Below, one piece after another: positions 17,667-26,515 of a stretch of 64,000 nt of DNA. The position numbers and the translations under genes were made by a program. Source of the stretch: Ardenticatenales bacterium (GTDB lineage: Bacteria; Chloroflexota; Anaerolineae; Promineifilales; Promineifilaceae); assembly GCA_020634515.1 (NCBI GenBank), contig JACKBL010000005.1, positions 1 through 64,000 on the forward strand, in the 5' to 3' direction. The notes under the pieces were generated by a model. That model was not told the origin of the DNA. It ran no database searches and worked only from the letters and a program-made list of their open reading frames with translations. How positions within the stretch are numbered: position 1 is the stretch's first letter; the number at the start of each line of letters is the position of its first letter.

Positions 17667-18164
17667 TTAGGCGTTGCTATGGAACATGAATTTGTGCGTG
17701 GCGCAGTCGTAGAGGCCCCAACTGGGCGCGCCGTACATGCCCAGGATTTCGCCGGGATTCACCAGGAAGCAATCGCCCACCTGCTCCCAGTTTTGCAGGT
17801 GATTGTGCCCATAGCAGACCAGGTCGAACTGGCCGGATTGGGCGATGCGGCGGGCGGGTTCCGGGTAGTGGATCATGGCGATATGGCGCCCGGCAAAGGA
17901 GATTTCGGTGTAGATGCCGTTGAGGGTGACATGGGCGTATTGCGAGGCAACCGTGTGTAGCAATCGTCCATCTCCATCGTTGTTGCCAAAAACGATCTGA
18001 ATGGGGCCGGGAAAGCCCTCCGCCAGGTGCTTGATCATAAATGGAGCGCACAGATCGCCGCAGTGCAGCAGCATCTCCGCGCCGCTCTCGCGGATGCTCG
18101 CCAGCGCCTTTTGCAAGCCGGCGATGTTGTCATGCGTGTCGGACATGATGGCGATTTTACTCAT
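17667..18164 (-). CDS. YfcE/MJ0936-type metallophosphoesterase
   Basis: A 165-residue calcineurin-like phosphodiesterase. The five metal-binding blocks are present: IMSDTHDN, LLHCGDL, VFGNNDGD, MIHYPE (in place of the usual H-G) and CYGHNH. Members cleave phosphodiester model substrates, and the natural target is usually unknown. It starts 3 bases after the amidohydrolase stop, so the two are probably one operon. Confidence 0.88.
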   Translation of the reverse strand: MSKIAIMSDTHDNIAGLQKALASIRESGAEMLLHCGDLCAPFMIKHLAEGFPGPIQIVFGNNDGDGRLLHTVASQYAHVTLNGIYTEISFAGRHIAMIHYPEPARRIAQSGQFDLVCYGHNHLQNWEQVGDCFLVNPGEILGMYGAPSWGLYDCATHKFMFHSNA

Positions 18165-18167
18165 ATA

Positions 18168-19409
18168 TCAACCGTCCTTAACCACTTTCCCATCTTTGAT
18201 GACGACGCGAATGTTGTTCGCGTCTTCCAGGGAGCGGATATTTTCCAGCGGGTTGGCGCGGGTGATGATGACGTCCGCCAGTTTGCCTGCTTGCAGCGTG
18301 CCGATCTGGTCTTGCCAGCCGAGGCATTCGGCGGCGGTTTTGGTGGTGGCGACGATGGCTTCCATGGGACTCATGCCGATGCCGCACATGAGGCCGAGTT
18401 CGCGCAAATTGGTTCCGTGCGCCATGACGCCGGCATCGGTGCCCATGGCGATTTTGACGCCTGCCTGGTAGGCGGCGGCGATGCTGGCGCTGTGGATTTC
18501 GATGACTTCGCGCGCTTTGCGGATGCCCCATTCGGGCATGTTGCCGCTGCCTTCGGCGGCTTCCAGCACGGCCAGGGGGGCCAGCAGGGTGGGGACGAGG
18601 AATGTGCCGTGCTCTTTCATGAGGGTGATGACTTCGTCGTTGAGGTAGATGCCGTGTTCGATGGAGTGAATGCCGGCACGTACCGCATTCATAATCCCTT
18701 CCGTCCCCTGCGCGTGTGCCATCACCTTGATGCCCCGCCGGTACTGGCCTTCCTCGACCATCACGGCCAACTCCTCCAGCGAGAACTGGGTGAATTCGGG
18801 ATGGTCGGTGGGGCTGAGGACGCCGCCCGTGGCGCAGACTTTGATCACGTCTGCGCCCGCGCGCAGCACTTCGCGCACCTTCTTGCGCACCTCTTCCACG
18901 CCGTCGCAGCGTCCGCTGGGCGCGCCCGGGTAGCCGCCGAACAGTCCCAAATCCACGCCGGAGGGGAGCCAGCCGTCGCCGTGGCCGCCGGTGGTGGTGA
19001 GGACGGTGATGCTGATCTGCATGCGCGGACCGGGGACGAGGCCGCGCTCGACGGCTTGCTTGACGCCGAGATCAGAACCACCTGCGTCACGGACTGTGGT
19101 AATGCCGGCATCCAACGTTCGCCGCATCCTTCCAATTGTCTCATAAAAGCGCAGCGAAAACGGTTTTGCCAACTGCTCCTGCAAATTGAACCCCTCCATT
19201 GTAAAATGAACGTGGGTGTCAATCAGGCCCGGTAAAATAGCGCCCCCCCGCGCATCAATCCGGGTCACATCCGACGATGGCGCGTCTACCTGCGCCCGCG
19301 GCCCCACCGCTTGAATCCGATTATCCTTGATCAACACCGCGCCGTGGTTGATGGGCGTGCCGCCGCGACCATCAATCAACGCGCCATTTTCAATGAGAAT
19401 GTATGTCAT
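18168..19409 (-). CDS. Amidohydrolase, imidazolonepropionase/prolidase-like
   Basis: A 413-residue metal-dependent hydrolase of the amidohydrolase superfamily. Beta-sandwich ends flank a TIM barrel with DTHVHF (HxH), VIKVCATGG (likely the bridging Lys), VMAHAQG and SIEHGIY (His ligands), and GTDAGV (final Asp). The pattern resembles Xaa-Pro dipeptidase-type amidohydrolases, which cleave peptides or amides. The precise substrate is not evident. Cytosolic by sequence. Upstream partner of the phosphoesterase. Confidence 0.88.
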   Translation of the reverse strand: MTYILIENGALIDGRGGTPINHGAVLIKDNRIQAVGPRAQVDAPSSDVTRIDARGGAILPGLIDTHVHFTMEGFNLQEQLAKPFSLRFYETIGRMRRTLDAGITTVRDAGGSDLGVKQAVERGLVPGPRMQISITVLTTTGGHGDGWLPSGVDLGLFGGYPGAPSGRCDGVEEVRKKVREVLRAGADVIKVCATGGVLSPTDHPEFTQFSLEELAVMVEEGQYRRGIKVMAHAQGTEGIMNAVRAGIHSIEHGIYLNDEVITLMKEHGTFLVPTLLAPLAVLEAAEGSGNMPEWGIRKAREVIEIHSASIAAAYQAGVKIAMGTDAGVMAHGTNLRELGLMCGIGMSPMEAIVATTKTAAECLGWQDQIGTLQAGKLADVIITRANPLENIRSLEDANNIRVVIKDGKVVKDG

Positions 19410-19439
19410 GGGTGAATCCTCCTGGCTGAATAGGGCGCA

Positions 19440-19540
19440 GCCGTTAACAAGGGCTTTGCTCAGGAATTGACGGATGCGCTGAAAGGGTTCTTACTTGCCG
19501 CATAATCCAAAGTTGATTCTGTGCGAACCCTGGGGGTCAG
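19440..19540 (+). repeat. GGGTTC/GAACCC intergenic repeat (family E), copy 2
   Basis: Reads GGATGCGCTGAAAGGGTTCT, then ATCCAAAGTTGATTCTGTGC, then GAACCCT, closely matching the copies at 8396-8492 (inverted), 55758-55860 and 57005-57075. It lies between the divergent amidohydrolase and phosphoesterase genes. Confidence 0.7.
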
Positions 19541-19614
19541 CGGGTGGTGACGTTTTTCGTTGACAGTCGATTGCTGCCTATTTTCCTGCTCACTTTATCA
19601 CTATGGAGTTAATC

Positions 19615-20427
19615 ATGCCAGCGGAAACGCTCTATTTTGTGCATCTGACGGATAGCCACATTGGTCCCACGCCCGCCTTTAGCCGCCACGGGCATCGCTC
19701 TTATTCTTGCGCCCGGCGCGCGGTGGACATCATCAACAGCCTCCCTGTGCGCCCTGATTTCGTGATGCACACGGGCGATGTCGTCACGGCCCCTGATCCT
19801 CGCTCCTATGCGTTGGCCGCGGAACTGTTCGCCGGACTGGAGCCGCCCGTCTACTACGCGACGGGTAATCACGACACGGCAAGCGACATTCGCGCCTGGC
19901 TGCCGATGGGACCCCACGAGCCGCTGCTGGATGATCCCGCTTTTCTCTGCTACCGTTTTCACGTGAAGGGGTATCGGCTGGTGGTGTTGGATGCGCGCGC
20001 GCCGGATGAACTGGACCCCCATGGGTTGATGCCGGCATCTCAACTCGCCTATCTCCACCAGGAAGCCAGGGAAACGGACGGCCCGCCGTTGGTCGTCTTC
20101 CTGCACTTCCCCGTCCTGCCCCTGAACGCTCCCTGGATGGATGCCAACATGCGCCTGATCAATTGGGAAGAGACGCACGCGGCGTTTGCCGGCATCGGCC
20201 CCCGCCTGCGCGCCGTCTGTCATGGGCACGTCCATCAAAACATGCAGACATCGCGTGATGGCGTCCTCTACGTCGCCGCCGCCAGCACCTTCTCCCAGTT
20301 CGCCGCCTGGCCCACCGACGAAGATGTGCGCCTGGATCCCGACCACCTGCCCGGCTTCAACTTCGTCCATCTTCTGCCCCACCAAACCATCATCCACCAG
20401 CACACCTTTCCCCGCCCCCAACCCTAA
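19615..20427 (+). CDS. CpdA/Icc-type metallophosphoesterase
   Basis: A 270-residue calcineurin-like phosphoesterase. The start is taken at ATG 19615 because TGGAG lies just upstream of it. Motifs are VHLTDSHIG, MHTGDVV, YATGNHDT, LVVFLHFP and CHGHVHQN, the class III cyclic-nucleotide phosphodiesterase pattern. It may hydrolyse cAMP or another phosphodiester. No signal peptide. Confidence 0.88.
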   Translation: MPAETLYFVHLTDSHIGPTPAFSRHGHRSYSCARRAVDIINSLPVRPDFVMHTGDVVTAPDPRSYALAAELFAGLEPPVYYATGNHDTASDIRAWLPMGPHEPLLDDPAFLCYRFHVKGYRLVVLDARAPDELDPHGLMPASQLAYLHQEARETDGPPLVVFLHFPVLPLNAPWMDANMRLINWEETHAAFAGIGPRLRAVCHGHVHQNMQTSRDGVLYVAAASTFSQFAAWPTDEDVRLDPDHLPGFNFVHLLPHQTIIHQHTFPRPQP

Positions 20428-20570
20428 CCACAAAACCGTATGAGGAATTTTCGTATTATGAAGACCACTCACTATAATAATCCGTGAGCATATTTTCAAG
20501 CGTCATATGTTTGGACTTAAGATGCAACAGGCATCCCCACATAGCGCATCTGACGGAAAGGAAGCATCCC

Positions 20571-21680
20571 ATGATTCAGAAACTTTATGTCCACAACTAC
20601 AGATGTCTTGAGAACTTCGAACTGAAGCTGAAAGACATGCCCTCTGCTCTGTTGATTGGGAAAAATGGCACGGGCAAATCAACGGTAGCCGCTGCGCTGG
20701 AGATATTTCAATCCATCGGCCGCGGCGTCAACCGCGTAGGGGAATTGGTGCGGCCTTTTGATTCTGCGCGCAGTAGAGCGGATGTTCCTATCCGTTTTGA
20801 AATAGAAATCCTGCTTGCCGGGCAATTGTATGAATACCAACTGGCTTTAGAACTCCCGGAACGATTCCGAGAACTGCGCGTTCTTGAGGAAACCCTAATA
20901 GTCTCAGGAAAGCCCGTTTATTCCCGACAGGAAGCCCAGGTGACACTGCACATAAGCGAGCAAAACCGTGATGCTCAATTCTCCGTGGACTGGCATCTGG
21001 TGGCCCTGCCGGTCATTCAGGTTCAATCCGAAAACGATCCGCTGCACGTTTTTAGAACATGGCTGGCGCGCATGATCATCATTTCCCCAATTCCCACTCA
21101 GATGACGGGTGACTCCCAGGGCGAAACGCTGGAGCTGTTGCGAGATGTGTCGAACTTCGGCGAATGGTTCACAGGCGTTCTCAGCCGCTATCCCGCCGCC
21201 TATGCCCACGTTGACCAATATCTGCGCGCCGTGATGCCGGACATTCAAGATGTGCTGAACGAACCGGTGGGCAAGGACGCCCGCAGCATGGTGGTGCGCT
21301 TTGCCGCCAATCAGGCGAATCTACGGGTTGAGTTCGGCCATCTTTCTGATGGGGAGAAGTGCTTTTTTATTTGCGCCACTGTACTCGCCGCTAACAAATC
21401 ATACGGCCCCCTCTTTTGCTTCTGGGATGAACCAGACAGTTATCTTTCCCTGTCAGAAGTCGGGCACTTTATTGTCTCGCTGCGCCGGTCTTTTGCGAGT
21501 CAGGGGCAGTTCCTGGCTACTTCGCATAATGGTGAAGCCATCAGGCGATTTGGGCACGAGAATACGTTTGTCCTTGATCGCAAGAGCCATCTGGAGCCAA
21601 CCCTCATCAGACGGCTCAGTGAGTTATCATTAGAAGGAGACCTGATCGAAACGCTCATTCGGGGGGACCTGGAACTGTGA
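20571..21680 (+). CDS. AAA ATPase of the ABC/RecF-OLD type
   Basis: A 369-residue ATPase starting at ATG 20571 after GGAAAGGAAG. It opens like RecF/OLD proteins (LYVHNYRCLENFELKLKDM) with Walker A LIGKNGTGKST. The late region holds an ABC-signature-like LSDGEKCFFICA, Walker B LFCFWDEPDSYLS and the switch His in LATSHNGEA. No nuclease domain is present in this chain. It overlaps the next gene (GTGA), which has TOPRIM-like acidic motifs. ATPase plus separate TOPRIM protein is the layout of PARIS-like and split OLD defence systems, so an anti-phage role is inferred. Confidence 0.85.
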   Translation: MIQKLYVHNYRCLENFELKLKDMPSALLIGKNGTGKSTVAAALEIFQSIGRGVNRVGELVRPFDSARSRADVPIRFEIEILLAGQLYEYQLALELPERFRELRVLEETLIVSGKPVYSRQEAQVTLHISEQNRDAQFSVDWHLVALPVIQVQSENDPLHVFRTWLARMIIISPIPTQMTGDSQGETLELLRDVSNFGEWFTGVLSRYPAAYAHVDQYLRAVMPDIQDVLNEPVGKDARSMVVRFAANQANLRVEFGHLSDGEKCFFICATVLAANKSYGPLFCFWDEPDSYLSLSEVGHFIVSLRRSFASQGQFLATSHNGEAIRRFGHENTFVLDRKSHLEPTLIRRLSELSLEGDLIETLIRGDLEL

Positions 21681-22165
21681 GCGTCAACAAATACCAACCA
21701 CACGTTCTTGTTTTGCCAGAAGATGATGCCAATCGTCAGATTGCTAACGGATTTCACCAGGCACTCAACGTCAATCCACTGGCCTTGCAAGTGATGCCGC
21801 CCGCGGGCGGGTGGGCAAAGGTGTTGGACAAATTTGAGCAGGATCATCTCGCCGGCGTGCGCAAGTATGCGCAGCGTCGGATTGTCTTGCTGATGGATTT
21901 TGACAACGACCAGGCCCGCTATTACGTCGCCTGGGGTCGAATTCCAGAAGATGTGCGGAGCAGGGTGTTTGTCCTGGGCGTATTATCGGAACCGGAGCAA
22001 TTACGGCGCAAAACGGGCAAGCATTTCGAGGCAATTGGAAACATCCTCGCCGAAGATTGCCCGGATGAAAGAAATGAACTTTGGATTGATGAGCTTCTTG
22101 AACACAACACCTCGGAAGTGGATCGGTTCATCACATCCGTGAACTCTTTCCTGTTTGGAGCGTAA
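21677..22165 (+). CDS. Small TOPRIM-like partner of the AAA ATPase
   Basis: A 162-residue protein with a GTG start at 21677 overlapping the ATPase stop (GTGA), so translation is probably coupled. It begins PHVLVLPEDDANRQIANGF and later has RRIVLLMDFDNDQ. An acidic Glu after a first strand and a D-x-D after a second strand is the TOPRIM pattern, as in OLD and PARIS effector nucleases. It is shorter than AriB or a full OLD nuclease. The assignment rests on motif order and gene pairing, not on overall similarity I can verify. Confidence 0.6.
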   Translation: MSVNKYQPHVLVLPEDDANRQIANGFHQALNVNPLALQVMPPAGGWAKVLDKFEQDHLAGVRKYAQRRIVLLMDFDNDQARYYVAWGRIPEDVRSRVFVLGVLSEPEQLRRKTGKHFEAIGNILAEDCPDERNELWIDELLEHNTSEVDRFITSVNSFLFGA

Positions 22166-22182
22166 CCACTCAGCCTATGAAC

Positions 22183-22257
22183 CTTCCCGGAAGCTCTCTG
22201 TCAGCCTAAAAGTGCTGCAAAATGCAACGCATTTCGCATTAAACAACTTCCGGGAAG
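22183..22257. repeat. Inverted-repeat element CTTCCCGGAAG...CTTCCGGGAAG (family C), copy 1
   Basis: Ends CTTCCCGGAAGCT and ACTTCCGGGAAG bracket about 50 bases, including GTCAGCCTAAAA and CATTTCGCAT. A sister copy at 45906-45981 shares the ends and the inner TGTCAAGCCCAAAA and CATTTCGCAT. It lies in the gap between the TOPRIM-like and ATP-grasp genes. Confidence 0.65.
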
Positions 22258-22290
22258 ATGAGGGTGAGTATTACTGTGGAGTATAAAAAA

Positions 22291-23346
22291 ATGAAAGTTG
22301 CTCTGCTGGCAAATTTGAAGAAGAATGCCCCCACATGGCCCGGTATGTCCCCAGATCAGTGGGATGATTTGGATTCGGAAAAGACAATTGAGGGGATTAT
22401 GGCGGCGCTGCGCAGTGGCGGGCATGATGTGGTGTTCCTGGAAGGGGATAAGACGCTGCCGCAAACGCTGTCTAAGGCGAAGCCCGACATCTGTTTTAAC
22501 ATTTGTGAGGGTCATTTTGGCGATGGGCGGGAGGCGCAAGTGCCGGCATTACTCGAAATGCTGCGTATCCCCTACACCGGCTCCCAGGTCCTCACCCTCG
22601 CCCTCACCCTCGACAAACCCATGACCAAGCGCGTCCTTACCTTCCACGACCTGCCCACCCCCCCCTTCCAGGTCTTCGAACGCCTCACCGAAACCCTCAA
22701 TCCCGACATGCAATTCCCCATGTTCGTCAAACCCAGCCGCGAAGGCACGGGCATGGGCGTCAGCGTGGAATCCATCGTCTACGACCAGGAACAACTTCAT
22801 ACCCAATTACAGCGCATCTTCGAGAAGTACAACCAACCCGTCCTCGTGGAACGCTTCATTGAAGGACGCGAAGTCACCATGGGCGTCGTTGGCAACCTGG
22901 TCACACCGGTAGCCTGGCGCGTCCCCGCCAACGAGGAGGCCCCACGCATTCGCCGCGGCCTGCATTTCTTCCCCCCGCTGGAAGTGAACATGGCCGCCTA
23001 CCCGGAGGAAAAAGGCGTCTACACCAGCCGCATTAAGGTGGACCTGGTGGAAGATTTCCGCTTCCTCTGCCCTGCGCCTTTGTCTGAAGAAGCCGTGGAA
23101 GAACTGCGCTGGCTCACCGCCGCCGTCTTCCGTGTCACCGGCTGCCTCGACGTGAGTCGCGTTGATTTCCGCCTGGATGTCAACGACAATAACAAACCCT
23201 ACATTCTGGAAGTTAATCCCTTGCCCGGACTCAACCCCGGTTACTCCGACCTCTGCCTGGAAGCCGCGGCAGACGGCTGGACTTACGAGCAGCTGATCAA
23301 CGCCATCCTCAACGAGGCCATTGACCGCTACGCTCTGGGTGAGTGA
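22291..23346 (+). CDS. D-alanine-D-alanine ligase-like ATP-grasp enzyme
   Basis: A 351-residue ATP-grasp protein from ATG 22291 (after GTGGAG). It joins carboxylates to amines through an acyl phosphate. Visible features are CFNICEGHFGDGREAQVPAL (Ddl-like N-domain), MFVKPSREGTGMGVSV (ATP loop), PVLVERFIEGREVTMGV, and the metal site VDFRLDV followed by ILEVNPLPGLNPG. The divergent N-terminus and lack of cell-wall neighbours mean a different amino-acid ligase is possible. Codon third positions switch from G to C around the TGCCGGCA at 22541. Confidence 0.85.
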   Translation: MKVALLANLKKNAPTWPGMSPDQWDDLDSEKTIEGIMAALRSGGHDVVFLEGDKTLPQTLSKAKPDICFNICEGHFGDGREAQVPALLEMLRIPYTGSQVLTLALTLDKPMTKRVLTFHDLPTPPFQVFERLTETLNPDMQFPMFVKPSREGTGMGVSVESIVYDQEQLHTQLQRIFEKYNQPVLVERFIEGREVTMGVVGNLVTPVAWRVPANEEAPRIRRGLHFFPPLEVNMAAYPEEKGVYTSRIKVDLVEDFRFLCPAPLSEEAVEELRWLTAAVFRVTGCLDVSRVDFRLDVNDNNKPYILEVNPLPGLNPGYSDLCLEAAADGWTYEQLINAILNEAIDRYALGE

Positions 23347-23424
23347 GACTCTTGCTGGGAGATGCCGGCAATGCCGGCATCTTCGACAACCAACAACCAC
23401 AACGCTTCCCGAAGGATCAACAAC

Positions 23425-25497
23425 ATGCCTGATCTGGTGCGCGGCGCGTGTCCGCATGATTGTCCTGACACCTGCGGCGTGGTCACCGAGGTGGAGAATG
23501 GCCGCGCCATCCGCTTCTCCGCCGACCCCGACCATCCCATCACGCAAGGTTGGTTGTGCGCCAAAGTGCGCCCCTACCTGGACCACGTCTACCACCCCGA
23601 CCGCCTCATGCAGCCGCTACGCCGCATCGGACCAAAAGGGAGTGGGCAGTGGCAGCCGATCACCTGGGAGGCAGCCGTTGCCGAAATCGTCGCCCGCTGG
23701 CAGGACATTATCGCCCGCTATGGCGCGGAGGCCATCCTGCCCTACAGCTACAGCGGCACGCTGGGGCTGGTGCAGATGACGGTCGCCAGCACCCGCCTCT
23801 GGAACCGCCTGGGGGCCGGCCAGTTGCAGCGCAGCATTTGTGGCGCGGCGGCGGAAGCGGCGGTGCAGGCCACGCTGGGCGCGCGATACAGCCAGGATTA
23901 CGCGGACGTGCTGCACAGCCAGTTGGTGATTATCTGGGGGCACAACCCCGTGACCACCGCGCCCCACTTTATGCCCTTCCTGCGCGCCGCGCAGCGCCAG
24001 GGAACGCAGCTTGTCGTCATTGACCCGCGTCGCACGCGCACCGCCGCCGGCGCGGATTGGCATCTGGCCCCCAATCCGGGTACGGATGGGGCGCTGGCGT
24101 TGGGCATCGGCCACGTGATCGCGCGCGAGGGTTGGCAGGATGAGGCGTGGCTGGCGCGGCATACGGTGGGTTGGCCGGCGTTGCGCCAACGGCTGCAAGA
24201 ATATCCTCCGGAACGGGTCGCGCATCTCACGGGCATATCCGCCGCGGATGTGGCGAAACTGGCCCGGCTTTACGCGCACGCCTCCCCCAGCCTGATCAAA
24301 ATTGCCGATGGGATCAATCGCAATCAGGGGGGTGGTCAGACGGTGCGGGCGATTTGCGCGCTGCCGGCATTAACCGGACAGTACGGCAAACGAGGCGGCG
24401 GGCTGGCTTACTCAACGAGCAGCACAATTGCCTGGGATGGTGAGGCCGTCGCCCATGGGGCGGAATGCCCCCCACCCGGTCGCGTCGTCAACATGAATCG
24501 GTTGGGACAGGCGTTACTGGGCGAAGTGGATGACCCGCCGATCATGTCGCTGTTTGTGTTTGGCGCGAATCCGCTGGCTTCCGCGCCCAATGCGGGCCGG
24601 ATTATGGCCGGTCTACGGCGCGAAGAGTTGTTCACGGTGGTCCACGAGCTTTTTCTCACGGATACGGCGGATTTTGCGGATTTGGTATTGCCGGCATCTT
24701 CCCAACTCGAACAAACCGATCTCCACAAAGCCTACGGCCACACCCTCCTCACCTACAACCGCCCCGCCATCTCCCCCCTGGGCCAGAGCAAGAGCAACTG
24801 GGACTTGATGCGGCTGCTGGCGCAAGCGATGGGCTTCACCGAACCGTGGCTGCATCAGACGCCGGACGAGGTCATTGACGAAATCCTCACCGCCACGGCG
24901 CGGCGCAACCCCCTGCTGCAAGGCGTCACGCTGCGGCGGCTGCAGGCGGAGGGGAGCGTCATGCTGCCTGTGCCGCAGCCCCCGTTTGCCGATGGCGTTT
25001 TCCCCACCGGCAGTGGCAAGGTGGAATTGTACTCACAGGCCATGGCGCGGATTGGGGTGGATCCGTTGCCGGCATTTATCCCGCCCCAGGACGATGGCGG
25101 CATAAACGAGACAGACCCCCGCTTCCCTCCTCCCGCCGCCCTCAACCTGCTCACGCCCGCCGCCCATCACTTTGTCAGCAGCAGCCTGGCCAATCAGAGC
25201 CACCTGCGCCAACGAGAAGGCGATCCTTTTGTGGAGATTCATCCACTGGACGCCGCCGCCCGCGACATTCAGCAAGGCGACCGCGTTATCATCGAGAATG
25301 GGCGTGGCTGGTGCGCCTTGCGTGCCCGCGTCACGGACGCCGTGCAGCCGGGCGTGCTGGCCTCCCCCAAAGGCGTGTGGCAAAAACACAGCGGCGGGCG
25401 CAACGTCAACTTCACCACCTCGGACGCCCTCGGCGACCTGGCCGGACAGAGCACCTTCCACGACAACCGTGTCTGGCTGCGCCGCGCCGACGCTTGA
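23425..25497 (+). CDS. Molybdopterin-dependent oxidoreductase (formate dehydrogenase/DMSO reductase superfamily)
   Basis: A 690-residue catalytic subunit starting at ATG 23425 after GAAGGAT. The N-terminal iron-sulfur motif is ACPHDCPDTCGVV with the fourth Cys in GWLCAKV. Molybdopterin-binding segments follow (RSICGAAAEAAVQ, IIWGHNPVTTAPH, VVIDPRRTRTA, FVFGANPLASAPN, LPASSQLEQTD). The C-terminal dinucleotide-binding domain ends SPKGVWQKHSGGRNVNF. No Tat signal is visible, so it is probably cytoplasmic. Electron-transfer partners are not adjacent. The substrate is unknown. Confidence 0.9.
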   Translation: MPDLVRGACPHDCPDTCGVVTEVENGRAIRFSADPDHPITQGWLCAKVRPYLDHVYHPDRLMQPLRRIGPKGSGQWQPITWEAAVAEIVARWQDIIARYGAEAILPYSYSGTLGLVQMTVASTRLWNRLGAGQLQRSICGAAAEAAVQATLGARYSQDYADVLHSQLVIIWGHNPVTTAPHFMPFLRAAQRQGTQLVVIDPRRTRTAAGADWHLAPNPGTDGALALGIGHVIAREGWQDEAWLARHTVGWPALRQRLQEYPPERVAHLTGISAADVAKLARLYAHASPSLIKIADGINRNQGGGQTVRAICALPALTGQYGKRGGGLAYSTSSTIAWDGEAVAHGAECPPPGRVVNMNRLGQALLGEVDDPPIMSLFVFGANPLASAPNAGRIMAGLRREELFTVVHELFLTDTADFADLVLPASSQLEQTDLHKAYGHTLLTYNRPAISPLGQSKSNWDLMRLLAQAMGFTEPWLHQTPDEVIDEILTATARRNPLLQGVTLRRLQAEGSVMLPVPQPPFADGVFPTGSGKVELYSQAMARIGVDPLPAFIPPQDDGGINETDPRFPPPAALNLLTPAAHHFVSSSLANQSHLRQREGDPFVEIHPLDAAARDIQQGDRVIIENGRGWCALRARVTDAVQPGVLASPKGVWQKHSGGRNVNFTTSDALGDLAGQSTFHDNRVWLRRADA

Positions 25498-25690
25498 CGC
25501 CGGAGTGATAATTCCCTGCAACCCTGGTCTTTGCCTTGCGTATTGTTACCATGAGCGCGTCATTATTTTGCGCCGGAAAGCTATTAGTCGTGCCGGCCTC
25601 AGTTGGCGATGCCGCGGTAGTGACCCACTGAAGCCGGCGCCACAAACTGACCACCATCCCCTGACTATTATTCTCGAAGGAGAACCGGAA

Positions 25691-26197
25691 ATGACCGACG
25701 AAGAAATCACCAACGTTGAGGAAATCAAAGATCGCTTGAAGATTGAAGTTGAGGAAGTGGAAGCGATTGCCGCGGAAACTCCCACTGGCGGCGAAGAGCC
25801 TGCCGCCCAACCCGCCAGTATGGATGTGGTGGAAGAACTGAAGAACCTGGGACGTCAGGTTGCGGAGACGCTGCGCACCGCCTGGGAAAGCGAGGAGCGG
25901 CAGAAAATGGAAGCAGACGTGCGTGAAGGTATCAAATCCTTCGCCGACGAAGTGGACAAAGTGATCCGCGAAGCGCGTGACAGCGACGCCGCGCAAAAGA
26001 TGCGCGAGGAAGCCACGGAGTTGAAGGCCAAGATGGAAGAGGCGGATCTGGCGAAGAAGGCGCGCAGCAGCCTCGTTCAGGGCCTGGGTTGGTTGAGCGA
26101 CGAGCTAGGCAAGCTGGCTGCCAGCCTCTCCCCCAAAGAGAAACAGCCGGAAGCCCCCGCCCCGGCGGAACCGGAATCTTCTGGCGAAGAAGCCTGA
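25691..26197 (+). CDS. Acidic coiled-coil protein
   Basis: A 168-residue, highly charged protein from ATG 25691 after CTCGAAGGAGAA. Residues about 45-130 form amphipathic helices rich in Glu, Lys and Ala (WESEERQKMEADVREGIKSF, then repeated MREEATELKAKMEEA). The C-terminal tail is Pro/Glu-rich (APAPAEPESSGEEA). It resembles stress-associated or apolipoprotein-like helical proteins, but I recognise no family. A strong hairpin follows. The 190 bases upstream, after the oxidoreductase, hold no recognisable gene. Confidence 0.7.
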   Translation: MTDEEITNVEEIKDRLKIEVEEVEAIAAETPTGGEEPAAQPASMDVVEELKNLGRQVAETLRTAWESEERQKMEADVREGIKSFADEVDKVIREARDSDAAQKMREEATELKAKMEEADLAKKARSSLVQGLGWLSDELGKLAASLSPKEKQPEAPAPAEPESSGEEA

Positions 26198-26230
26198 TCT
26201 CCGCTCCGACCCACAGCAAACACAATCCAA

Positions 26231-26260
26231 CAGGGGTGCGCACCCGCGCACCCCTGTTTC
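26231..26260 (+). terminator. Intrinsic terminator after coiled-coil gene
   Basis: CAGGGGTGCGC (26231-26241) pairs with GCGCACCCCTG (26246-26256), followed by TTTCATTTC. It lies about 33 bases past the stop. Confidence 0.75.
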
Positions 26261-26330
26261 ATTTCAAGCACCACCTACCAACCATCAACTAACGTGACTG
26301 CGAAGTAATCGTTCGGAATTAAGCCCGCGG

Positions 26331-26363
26331 AGATTGGTTCAATCTGTCAGATTGAACCAATCT
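26331..26363. repeat. Perfect 15-bp inverted repeat AGATTGGTTCAATCT (family F)
   Basis: AGATTGGTTCAATCT, GTC, AGATTGAACCAATCT. Further copies lie at 31065-31095, 33569-33601, 36747-36780 and 55948-55980, with a decayed one near 41744-41770. Each loop is only 3 to 7 bases and differs in sequence while the arms are kept. Confidence 0.8.
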
Positions 26364-26397
26364 ACAAATCGCCAAGTTGTTTTTGAACGAACTAAGG

Positions 26398-26503
26398 ACT
26401 GACGATGCAATTCCGTACGTTATTTCATCGTCAATCCCAAGCCAGATTGGACCAATTTTCTCTGGTGAAAATGGCTATTGAGCGCGTGAAATTGGTCCAA
26501 TCT
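26398..26503. repeat. MITE-like element with AGATTGGACCAATTT ends (family A) plus adjoining repeat
   Basis: Ends AGATTGGACCAATTT (26444-26458) and AAATTGGTCCAATCT (26489-26503) bracket TCTCTGGTGAAAATGGCTAT, then TGAGCGCGTG. Sister copies lie at 32745-32830, 41561-41620 (inverted) and 57142-57215. The preceding 26398-26443 (ACTGACGATGCAA then TTATTTCATCG then CAATCC) recurs at 29450-29495. Confidence 0.7.
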
Positions 26504-26515
26504 AACAACCCCCAA

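Noticed and set aside
20571..22165. Calling this pair a definite PARIS system
   Set aside because: Gene order and motifs fit, but the second protein is too short for AriB and similarity could not be tested, so only a candidate is reported.
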